64,000 nucleotides of DNA from the NCBI GenBank assembly GCA_008638375.1, contig CM018036.1:13998328-14062327 (forward strand). The letters are read 5' to 3'. The notes under the pieces were generated by a model, which worked only from the letters and a program-made list of their open reading frames with translations, ran no database searches and had not been told where the DNA came from. This document shows positions 12,482-24,400 of this stretch, piece after piece (the stretch's first letter is position 1; each line of letters starts with the position of its first letter). The position numbers were made by a program, and so were the translations under genes. The stretch is from Nyssa sinensis. Its lineage: Eukaryota > Streptophyta > Magnoliopsida > Cornales > Nyssaceae.

Positions 12482-15400
12482 CTGCAAAACCAAATTCATA
12501 ATGAGCGGTACCTTAGAATTGTGTCAGCAAGAGACTAACAGTTCGTTAGCATGGAGACATTTAGCGGTACCAAATATGTTAAAAATTAGGGTTCTTGTAA
12601 TAAAAATGGATTTAATTGTCAATTATTTTATAACTTTCATTGCTTCTTTCTCCTGCTAACTTTTGATATATTCAAACAAGAGAGTTATTTTCCCCTCATT
12701 TCTCTCCTGAATATTCAAACAAGATACAAACGATCACTTTCTTTTCTTTTCTTCTCTTCTCTCGTCTATCTTACATTATCCTTTCTTTTATCTCCAAGAT
12801 TTCCAAACAAGCTGTAAAGCAAAAGAACATGAAATTGTTTTGCATATGCAATACATCTCAACAAAAAAGCATTAGCTCAATTAAGATCTGAGCCTGCAGT
12901 AGTGTGCAATCTTGAGTTCTAACCTTTAAAATGAAATTCTTACATTGTACAAACAAGCGGGGGCATGTGTAGCTCCTGAACAGCATGTACGTACACATGC
13001 ACATCGATAGATAAATAGATAGATGGTGAGAAAGAGAGACAGAATAGAATTCATATAGGAGACTTGCTCTTATGATATTGTCCTGGTTAATCAGTTTTTG
13101 TAAAAAGGTGTAAGAATTCCCCAAATCGGATGTTTAAAGTCATATGAACGAGTTGACCCAATAAAAAAGAAGCTCATATGAGCAATATAATCTATGACCT
13201 GGAGATTCCATGCTCCAGGTCAAAAGACATGCAGATGACATCAATTTGAAGGGACAACAATCTCAAGTACGAAGTGCCTGAAAAGAAGGTAAAGGTTCTT
13301 ACCTGAAAAGGCCCCACCAAAACTATAGGCTTCATGGTGTCATAGATCCCAAAGTACATGCCCCGGTAGAGAGTAATTCCAATGATTGAAGCCCCAAATC
13401 CCCGATACAGGCCTACAATTCCATCACTTGACAAGGTTTTACGGTAAACATCTAGTAGCCCTTTGAATTGGCGTTGACCCTTATGTGGGCACTCCTTTGC
13501 ATCAGTACCTAGACGGGTACGTGCATAATCCAAATGATAAAGAAATAATGAAGTGGTAGCTCCTGCAGCACTCCCTGAAGCAACATTTCCAGCAAACCAC
13601 TTTATGTAACCATCTTTCTCTTTTGAACGTCCAAAGAGGCTCTTGAAGTAACCTTTAAATGCAAAGTTGAAAGCCTATGGACAAGCCAACAATGTCTCTT
13701 CAGTTATACAATTTGGCAGCATTCTTGCAGAACAAACACTGCAGTTATACTTACACTACTCATGAATGGAATGTTTTTTTAGTAAGGGGGTGAAATTTTT
13801 TAATTGACAGTGCACAATGATCTGAAACATGTATTCCACAAACATCTTTTATAGAGGTTCTGTCGTTCCCATCGCTTCTTACTTGATGGTTAGGTCAGAA
13901 TTCGACAACAGAGCTCTCAATAAATTTTGTCCTTCAATCAATTTTCTCAATCTTTGTTGGCTTAGGGCTCTTGATTTTATTATTTTATGAACAAATTCAT
14001 AAGTTCTATAATTCAATTATGTGATTCCAAAAAGTGGTATGGCCATGAACCCTAAATTTTTTATTTTTATTTTCCAATGAGACATGTCAGGCATACACAT
14101 AAAGAAAAGAAATAGAGAAAATATGTTAATAATATGCATATTTTCACTAGATGTCAAATCACATATTGAATAGATTTCATAGTCACTATTTTGTGATGCC
14201 AAGTGGTATGGTCATGAAGGCTGGATTTTTTTCCTCTTTAATACAGTACAACTCCACTCAAATCAACTTAGACTTTCCCAACTGTTTCAAGTAGGCCAAG
14301 GCAATATTTCACATCCTAGGATAATCTCAACGGAGCAACTCTTACAAGATTTACTTTATAGCGACTACTAGACTAGCTATCAACCAGACTATGAAGACAT
14401 GCAAGGGCTAGCAGTGCTGGAAAATCACAAAGGCAAGGGATGAAGACTTTGAAGAAGTCTTCACCAAACTTACAAGTGCACTCGAGCAACAAGAAGACTA
14501 AGGGTAGTAGGCTAGAAGACCACATAAGCTGTCTATGACGCTTAGGTAAGGTCTAAACTAGCTTGGGTTTAGGATTATAAACAAGTTAAATTCAATTTAG
14601 AATGGCCTAGGTAATCCCATTGTGTATTGGTCGACCAAGGAATTTGATTGATTGACCAATGCTCCCCAAAGACCATGGGTTGGTCGACCACATGGCCGGG
14701 TTGGTCAACCAAAGTTAGGAAGTGAACATAGGTTGGTTGATCGAGGGATATAATGGTCGATCAATGTACAATAGGAGTAACAGGTTAGTCGACTCGACCA
14801 AAGGAAACTTGGGAAAGATGGTTGGTCAACCACAAATGTGGATGGTCGACCAAATGGGACACAAAGACCAAAGGCTAGTCGACCAATGTGCACTAACATG
14901 CACACCTTGGTCAACCACAATTTTGATTAGTTGACCAAGCTTCCCAAATTTTAAAAGAAACTATAAGTTAATAGTCTTTAGGCCACCTTCATATATGAAG
15001 GAAAAGGATCTCTCAAGCCAAGCAGATAGTTTCATTGTGAGAGAAAATTGAGACGAAATTTAGGATTAATTAAGTATTCGTTCAAGTTAACACAGATAGC
15101 CCCAAATTATTTCTTTAGTTAATTGCTCCAAATTAATTAAACAGGAATTGTTGATCTTAAATGGTTTAACCAAGTATCTGAAAATTCAAGTATGATTCCT
15201 AATTAATTAAGTATAGCCAAGTGTTTAACCATCAATTATGCAATAATAAATAAAGCACAGATAGAGCATATTTACTGGAAAAAAAAACCTTCATGGGACA
15301 GGAAAAAAAAAAAAAAAACTCACTGGCTGCTAGAGAACAATCTACTAATAAATCAATCCAGGTACAAGACACGAAACAACAACTTTGATCACTAATCTCT

Positions 15401-18400
15401 CATACTAACCTGTGTAAGTCAACCCCATTGTCCTCCTTGTTTCACTCGTTTGCCAATTGCCTTTATTAGCTTATTCCTTTACTACATCAACAACTCGTAC
15501 CAATCACAATCCCCGCAGATCCACTCTACCAGCTGCGCAACTAACTGTGCAGTTATCTAAAGGTGTATCCTAAGATTCTCTCTTAGCAAGGCTCACAAAA
15601 CCTTTGTAAAAAGTACTATAGATGAATCTACTCACTGAATGATGAATAAATCTCTCAAAGGATTCTATAGTGTCGTTTGTGCTCTCTATCATGCAATTTA
15701 TGTTTTTTTTATCTATTTGCATGAGCAGAAAATATCACTCTTTATATAACTTGGAATAACCTTACTGAAATTCAGATTAAACCAGTCAATCAAGTTCTCT
15801 AAATCACCTCACGCGTTCATATGGGCAATATACTCATCCGGACGGTCCTAGGGATGTATTCCAACAGGTCAAGTAATGTTTTTTCGCAAATCAATTCTAA
15901 TTAAATTTAAAAACAAACAAAGTACCTAAGGGTTAATTTTTAAACACAATTCAAGGTGTTTCTAACTATTACAGACTCAAGACTTAAAATTTGGGAATGA
16001 GTTGACAACACAATACTTAAGAGGAAAATTTTACAATATTTCAAATATAATTTTTCTCACAAAAATACATATAGAGCCTATACACATATTAAGAGCATTC
16101 AATAAGTTAAATAAGGAAAATCTCACTAAATCAAAAGGAGTGTTCATCTCTCACTCAAAGGTGGTTAGAAAGAAGTGCTCATCTTGGTAATCAACAACCT
16201 TCAAACCAATAAGAGGTAATTTTAAACTTCCATATTTGTGTATTTAGACACATACACTACCTTAAGCATCAAACCACTACTCATGGAGAGTGTGGAGGAC
16301 TCCCTTGTCTTCCAAAGGAAGAAAGAAGAGGGCAAAAGCTCTAGGTGAGCTAAGAACTTTACTTTATTTTGTTGCTAAAGACTTGTGTTCAAAATCCTAG
16401 TGGGGGATCTCTAGGTGGCATTGAGTTTGGGTTGAAATTAATTGGTCAGTGATCCAAGGGTGAAAAAACCAACATAGGTTTTAGGTTAGCCGGGTGAAAC
16501 TTAGGGAAATTCTAGATTAAGTCTAGGTGGATTGGTAGGCTCATTTAGGGATAAAACTACCGTTGTAAAGGGTTATTGATGTGACCTAAACAACCCGTTA
16601 TGGTGGAAATACTGGTGAAGAGCGAGAGTGGTCGTATCTTGGTTGGTCGAACATTGTGTTTGTCTTTGTGATTGCCAATTTTTTATATCAATATTTGAAT
16701 GGATGCATGAATGGCAATGCAATCATATGCTTTAGCAAGTTAAATCTTTATATGTATTGCTTGTCATTGGACTAATTGAGTAAATTATATATTAGATATT
16801 TCAATTTGAATTGAAAGTTTATCCACAAATTGACATTGTCGTGACAGTACTTAATTATAAGTGGAGTTTACTTGATTGAATCTAGTTAAAATTATAAGTA
16901 GCCTTAATAAAAACAAGATTTTTCAAGAACGTCCTATTCACTACCACCCCCCCCCCCCCCCCCCAACAAACCCAAAAAAAAAAAAAGAAAAAAAAAGAGG
17001 TAATTATTAGAACGTCCCTCAAAATAAGTGTTTATAAGTTAAGGTCCAAGGTAAAACAATGTAAACCCAAAAGTCCCTAAATTTTTAAATTGCTTGAATC
17101 CAGATCCAAAAAATGATGACATGGCATTGTTATATTTTTTTAAATGACAAAAAACCCCTCAATAGTGCCCAATCAAATTTCTGAAATCCTGTAACAATTC
17201 ATTCTCTTCTTTATCTGCACTCTCAGCACAAAAATCCATCAAATTTGATGAACGCAGAGATCTTCGCCACTTTCGTTGGATGTTGATTGATGAATGAAGA
17301 GATTGTTACCACGTTCGTTCCTAAGTCACTCATCTACTGGTTTTTCTTCTGGAAATTTGTATTCCTTTCTCTATTTATTATTGCAAGATGTTGCGGCTAG
17401 TGCTTTGTATAGGCCACTATCATTGGAGGGCTTTGCAGGGTTGCCAAGTCACTCATCTATTAGTGTTTCAAATTTGAGCTCAAGTGATCTAAAGCTAATG
17501 TTAGTGTGGAAATGTGGGTATTATCACACGGTTATTCTCCAACAATGAGTATTCAGTTCACAAAAGCCCGATTCCAATTTGTTTGATTCTTCTTAATTGG
17601 ATGCCTAGAATTCAACTCATTTGGGATGTATTTGGATTGTCCCGACCATTTGTGATGATGGCAAGAGTTCTTTGTAATTACAAAATCTATAAAATTTTGT
17701 AGATGTTGGAATCTTTGTAATTTCAAAATCTTACATATTTTGATTTTCATCATTTAATAAGAAATTTTTTAAGGAACTTTGGTCATTGAGTTCCAACATA
17801 AAAGGTTGGTGTTAAGATAAACTAGAAAACAAATCTCGCTACATCCATTACATAATTATTTTCAAGTTCCACAATTTCCAATTAGCAATCATGATTAGTT
17901 ATAGAAATTTGTTGGTGAAGTTGTAATTGTGAGTTTCATCACCCTGCTCTATTGGTGCTTTATCAAATTCGTTTCCTAAAACTGTACAAGATCCTCTGTT
18001 TTATTCGGTGTTTATTAATAATTTTGTAAGAAAGTGATATTGTTTCAAAAAGATAATAAAAAATCCATCTCCATCCCTCCATATGTTTGAGAAAGATATA
18101 TGGTTCTATTTCCTCAGTAGTTTATTGTCGTTCTTAAACATCACTACTTTTCTTTAGCATCATGATTAGCCTCCTTCAGCCAGTGATCGTCTAAGGTCTC
18201 ATCATTGTGGATTTTTTAGTATTCTAAGTGTTGGTGATCTACACCTGCATAAAATTTTTGCTATTAACCATGATATTTTGAGAAGAGGAATAGTGAACAT
18301 GCCGCGTATATTTAATTAACACATAAAGACACATTGTTTGGGAGTCTAACAGAGAAAATTTCTTTGTTTGCCAACTTTTCAAATAGAAAACTTATTTTTG

Positions 18401-21400
18401 CATTTAAAGAAGTTGTATATTCCTTTATCTATTTTTTTTTTTTTTATCTAATCTCTTTCTAATTTATTTGACTTGATAGGTTGGCTTACAGATTTTGGTG
18501 CGTATAATGACTTTTCTTTGTTTAAACTGGATAGATTGGACAAAAATTTTAGACAAGAAAATGTTTGTGTCTCTATTTGTGGATAGAGAATTTTCAAAGA
18601 GAGAATATTCATACATTAATATGCGGAACAAAATTTCTCTATTTAAAAAACACATTTTTTTTATAAAATTTCATATGTAATATGAATCTTGTTTGATAAA
18701 TCTTGATTTTTAGAGTCTGACTATATAATTTGTAAAAAAAAATTAAATTTATATATTGCAAGTTATTTAATTTTGAAGTTAAAAAACAAAAAAAAAAAAA
18801 AAAGTGATGATATGGCAATGTATCTTTCACTCCCAGCTTTTTCACTATGATTTTGCAAGGAATGGTATTTTTGTCAACAAAAGACTTGGAAATTTTTTGA
18901 GTTAAAATATTTTGGGTTGGATCTTGTGCTAATTAAGTACTTTATGATGGCCTATTATTGAATCCAAAAAAAAAAAGCAAAGAATTTAAAGATGAGAGAG
19001 TAGAACATAATGACAGATAAAACTTGAAGAATTTCATTAATTTAGTTGTAAGAAGAATTGAACATAAGGGAGGGAAAAAAGTTCTAACATAGGCTGAAAT
19101 GTTGTAGCTTTCTTTAAATCACTCAGATTCACCACACGTCCCTCACTTTTGGGGTGGTAGTTTTTTTGGGCTTAGAAGAAATATATAATTTTTTTCTCTA
19201 CTAATCACTGTATCTCTTGTTTTATCTCTACTTTAAATGAATCAAATTGTAAAAGTGTGAAAATTGTTAAAATTTTTACTCTTCTCTTCCCTTCTCTTCT
19301 TTGCCCCCCGATCAAATGATGTGCATCAATCTACAATGATCTTAAGAGTTCAAATGGGGACAACGATGCTTGGAAAGGTACTTAATGCATTCCAATTACA
19401 AAGGAATTGATAAAAGCATGCATGGGCAAAAAGCAGCAAAATAAGAAATAATTAATGAGCATGACATTTTAAGAAAGGGCGGAAGTGCTAGTAGACATCC
19501 CTCGGCTATAGCCCACCCCAAATTCTGGAGAAAAAAGAAAAAGAAAAAAAGAAGAGTACATCTAAAATTTTGACCCTTTTCAAGTTAGCTCACCCCTAGA
19601 ATTTTGGCCTGTCCCAATCTTTACCCATTGAATCCCATCATTTCTCACACTAAAATTTTGGCCCAACCCAAATTTTTTCCACCAAAATTTTTTAGAGTCC
19701 CATCATTTCTCTCATTTTTCACCCTTAAAATTTTGGCCCAGCCTAGAATTTTTCTACTAAATTTTTTTATCTCTCCAAATTTTTTTTCCTAGTTCCACCC
19801 TTGATTTTAAGTATAACTCGCATCAATGCTACAAAGCTTAAACCTAACTATTTGAGGTTACATAAATTATAATGTTTAGGGACAATTCTTTCAATGAAAC
19901 CAATGGGAGTGGTGGAGGAGGTAGAGGAGTTAGCTAATTCAATGGGATGTAAGTGGGGAATCTTCCCTCTATCATTTGGGTTGCCTTTGGGAGCGTCCCT
20001 AATGTCTTATAGGGTATGAGATCCAGTCATAGAGATATTTCAGAGGCAGCTAGCAAGGTGGAAGTGCCAATATCTATCCAAAGGTGGAAGAGTCACGCTA
20101 ACTAAAAGCACTTTAGTGAACCTCTGCACTTACTACATGTCTCTTTTTTACGACCCAACTTCGGTAGAAAAGAAATTAGAGAAGTTTCAAAGAGATTATC
20201 CATGGGGAGAAGTGGAGAAGAAAAAGAAGATTCATTTGGTGAAGTAGGATAAGGTGAAGACCCCCATTTCAATAAGGGGTTTAGGCAACAAGGATTTAAC
20301 AATATTTAAAAAAATCCTTGTTAGGGAAGTGGTTATAGAGGTATGGGGTGGAAGAAAGTCCCATGGAAGGATGCAGTGTCTTGTAAGTATGGTGGCATGG
20401 AAGGGGAATGGTTCTCCGGGGAAGGTGAAGGAGCCTTGGGTTGTGGAGTTTGGCAAACGATTCAAAGAGTGGGGGTGGATTCTTATTCGCATATTCAATT
20501 TAAGGTGGGGAAAGAATTGAGGGTGAAGTTTTGGGAGCATGCTTCATGTGGGGACAAACCATTGAGAGAAAGGCTTCCCAACCTATATTGGCTAGGGGCT
20601 TGGGTGAGGGAGTCTTGCTCTCATGTGGGAGGGGAAATGATGTGGGATCCAAAATTCAGGAGGAGTTTTCTTGACTAGGAGATGAGGGATGTGTTCAGGT
20701 TCTTCAAGGTGTTTAGAGGAGTTTCTGTGATGGAGGGAAGGGATGATTCTATGGTGTGGATAGCTACAAATTCAAAGAAATTTTATGTGAAATCCTTCTC
20801 CAGTGAGTTGTTAGAGTTGAATGAAGCTCACTTTCCTTGGAAGTTGATTTGGCATTCCTAAGTCCCTATCAAGGTTGCTTTTTCTACTTGGGAGGCAACT
20901 TAGGGAGCCATTTTGACTATCTAGAATTTTTTTAAAAAAGGGGGTTCCATTTGGCAAATAGTTGTTGCATGTGGAAGGATGAGAAGGAAATGGTGGACCA
21001 CAATCTTCTATATTGCCCAATGGTGAGAGATTGTTGGGATTTTTGTTATCTATTTTTGGTTTTGCTTGGGTGATGCCAGCTTGCATGAGAGACTTGCTTC
21101 TTAGTTAGAGGGGTGGGAGGTTAAGAGGGGAGGCCAAGATGGTTTCAAAGATGGAGCCTATGCACTTGATTTGGTGCATTTGAAAGGAAAGAAATAGGCG
21201 TGTTTTTTAGGATTTGCTTGGGTGATGCCAGCTTGCATGAGAGACTTGCTTCTTAGTTAGAGGGGTGGGAGGTTAAGAGGGGAGGCCAAGATGGTTTCAA
21301 AGATGGAGACTATGCACTTGATTTGGTGCATTTGAAAGGAAAGAAATAGGCGTGTTTTTTAGGGTGTGGAGTTGCAACCCTTTGTTTTTAAGAACAATTT

Positions 21401-24400
21401 TTTGTGTTTGCTGTTCTTTTGGGACAAAAAAGCCTTGCCTTTGTATGTAGCTTCTTTGTTGGATTATTTGGGTATCTTAATGCCTTAATTATTGGGGCCA
21501 TTCCCTTGAACATATGGATTTGCCCCCTCGGGTGCTCTTTTAGTAATATTTTTTTTTTGATAAGTTGCTCTTTTAGTAATATATATACTCTTTATTATCA
21601 AAAAAAATGTAACGAGCCTTAACCTCAGGAAAAGAACCTTCCCCAATTCCGACCTGAACCCCGATATTTTTTTTTCGAAGTTAAAACTTCTTTTTGGTAG
21701 GTAAATTAAAACTTTATTGCCAAAATAACCAATACATGAAAAAATAATATGAATGTGATATGAGAAATCTTAAAACTAACTTTATATAGTGTGGTTTATT
21801 AGTAAAATTAGTGTATATAGAAATAAAATAAAATAAAAATCATATAGCAAGGTGAACATCCCCTAACCCCGCCCCAAACCCGACTGAATTTTCAAAGTCC
21901 CACCCTCATTCCGTTTATGAACACCTCATAACCATCCCATTAGGGGCGGGAAAAATTGCCATCCCTAAAAGGAAGCGTTGCAGCAGGTGGACTAGGAAAC
22001 ATAAAGGAAAATTTTCCATTTCAATAGGAAAAGTTGATCTCATATTCTAAACACACTACATGCATGAATGAAATGGAATCCTTGATTTTTTATTTATTTA
22101 TTTTTGATAAGTAAATAACGGAAATACTGAGGATCTGTAAAATAAAAGATTTTAGGCCTCTGGTTAATATTTTGGTAGTTAAAGGTGCCATAAGAAGTTT
22201 TGTGACAAAACAAGAAAGAAAAGAGAAAGAGAGAGAGAGAGAGAGGGGTACACTACTCCTCAAAAGCTTTTCTGAGATCCACTCAAACAATCATTTTTTG
22301 ACAAGGAAAACCCATTCAATAACTTTTGATCCCATTTTACTGCAAGGGGCCATAATTACAAATGCCAAAAAAACTCTATAGGCACGCATAAACCTTCTAA
22401 AACTTGGCCCAATTAAATCCTTAATCAAATAGAACTCAATGGAAAGTTAAGTTACTGATGGGTCTAGATTGCAACCCATAAAAAGACTACCCAAGTCAAA
22501 GTAGAACCCTTAGAATTTAGAAATTCTAACAAATATTCAAAGCAAAATACAAGGAGGCATGGGTGAGCAAGTGCATGGAAAGAGTCGGGAATGAGCTTAC
22601 ATGGACCCCCCGTCTCAAGAGAGACCTTTTTGATTGGGAGCTTGAAGAGGTGGGTTCTTTCCTTTGTATCCTTAACAACTTTAGGGTCATGGAGGATAGG
22701 GAGGATAGGAGAATTTGGAGGCCGGACAAGAAGTCATTCTCAGTCAGATCGTTCTACAAGAGCATGTTCAACTCGAACAATCCTCCTTTCCCTTGGAAGA
22801 TAACTTGGCACTCAAAAGCCCTCCCAAAAGCTTCCTTCTTCGCCTGGGAAGCCTCTTGGAAGGCCATCTTAACCATGGAGAACTTGAAGAGAAGAGGCTT
22901 TCTTTTGGCGAGCAGATACTGCTTTTGCAAGAATAACCAAGAGAGTGTGGATCACGTTCTCATCCACTGTCATGATTCATGGAGCTGCTAGACACTTGTT
23001 TTAGATTTGTTTGGCTTTTCTTGGGTCATGCCAGGCTCAGTCAAAGATCTCTTGCAGGCCTGGGAAGGGTGCAGGCTGCCAATTGAGATTAAGAGGATTT
23101 GGAGACTGGCTCCAATTTGCCTCATGTGGTGTATTTGAACTGAAAGGAACAATAGGGTCTTTGAAGATCGGGAGCTCTCTATTCCTTTCTTTAAAGATGC
23201 CTTTTTGCTCTTATTATTTTTTTGGGCCAAAAAGGCTTTTCCTGTAAATGTCTCTTCTTTTGTAGATTTTTTAGGATCTCTTAACCATATGTAACCTTTT
23301 GGGGGTTTTTGCCCCGGTAGCCTTTCTTGGGCTCATTTATATGATATACATCTCTTACTTATCAAAAAAAGAATATGAAACTTTTGAAAATAAAAATTAC
23401 CAACAAATAAAACTTTCTAAACTCCTAGAATGAGCCAACTAACCTTTATCAAGTATAGTAAGGGAAAAAGGGGGGGGGGGGGGGGGGGGGGGGGATAAAG
23501 AAGAAGAAAACAAAAAGGCAGAAACAAACACATGCTAACCTAAACACCGAACAACCCTAACCAATATAAGTACTAAAATATCATAAACCTAATAAAGCAT
23601 GTAATTGCTTTATTGGACTTGCTTTCATTTACTTGTTGCTCTTGGATCAACCATAATACAAGAATTTTACAGTGTAGTGCTCATGTCGTTAAGCGAAAGA
23701 GAGATTGTAAATTTATTTTACTTTTATACATGGGAGGGGAGCTACTGTTTGGATTGCTTGTTTATCTGGGCTTTCTAATTCCTGTGAGGCTGTGACCAAT
23801 TTAGAAAGCACCAAATTCTCACCTATAAACCACTTAAAAGACAAAAGATTGAATTCTACTAAGGGTTAAACTATGTAAATGTTCATGCACAATATTCATA
23901 ATGCAATACCTTCTTTCAAGGTTCTTCTCATAGCACCCACATGTCAATTTCATGACACACCACAACCCAAACCAACTCTCAAACAAAAGCAGGTTATGAC
24001 AAGGGATGAATAAGAATTGGTGGGGGACGCTAGAAGGTTAGGAACTCAAGTGTTCCAACACGAGACCTATGTTCCCTCCTTTAGGCTCTAATGCTCTATG
24101 TTGAGAATATATAATTATCTAAGCCTTAAAACTTCACCTAGTTTCTTAATATCAACAATTGATCAAACTTTCAGGGGCAAGCCAGAAAATAAATCAGCAC
24201 TCATTAAGGTTCGGCCACACCCACACCACTATCCCTTTCAGCTGTGCCTAGTGTCATGATAAGACCATTTTATCATGCCATCCAGTTAAGGTGTGAACAC
24301 AATTTTTAGTTTTTTTACTTTGATTTAATGTACTTGAGCTGTCTGGTAGTGTCTGTTCTGGACTGGTGTTGTCTGCAAGGAGTAAGGAGTTTAATAGATA

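Larger units (their letters stand above)
19860..21640 (+). mobile_element. L1-type LINE remnant (RT C-terminus to zinc-binding domain)
   Basis: Plus-strand reading, broken by several frameshifts and stops, gives RARW-type text [20 protein letters not shown], then [57 protein letters not shown] and NLYWLGAWV. It ends with zf-RVT-like FPWKLIWHS and [13 protein letters not shown]. This is the C-terminal half of a plant LINE polymerase. The RT catalytic core is missing (5' truncation), and the 3' end is an A-rich tail near 21600 (TTATTATCAAAAAAAA). Confidence 0.85.

Noticed and set aside
16320..16570. tRNA-like SINE head near GTGTTCAAAATCC
   Set aside because: A-box spacing is poor and neither tail nor TSD is visible.
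20232..20540. Minus-strand frames opposite the LINE at 20 kb
   Set aside because: They are antisense shadows of the LINE polymerase sequence, which is on the plus strand.
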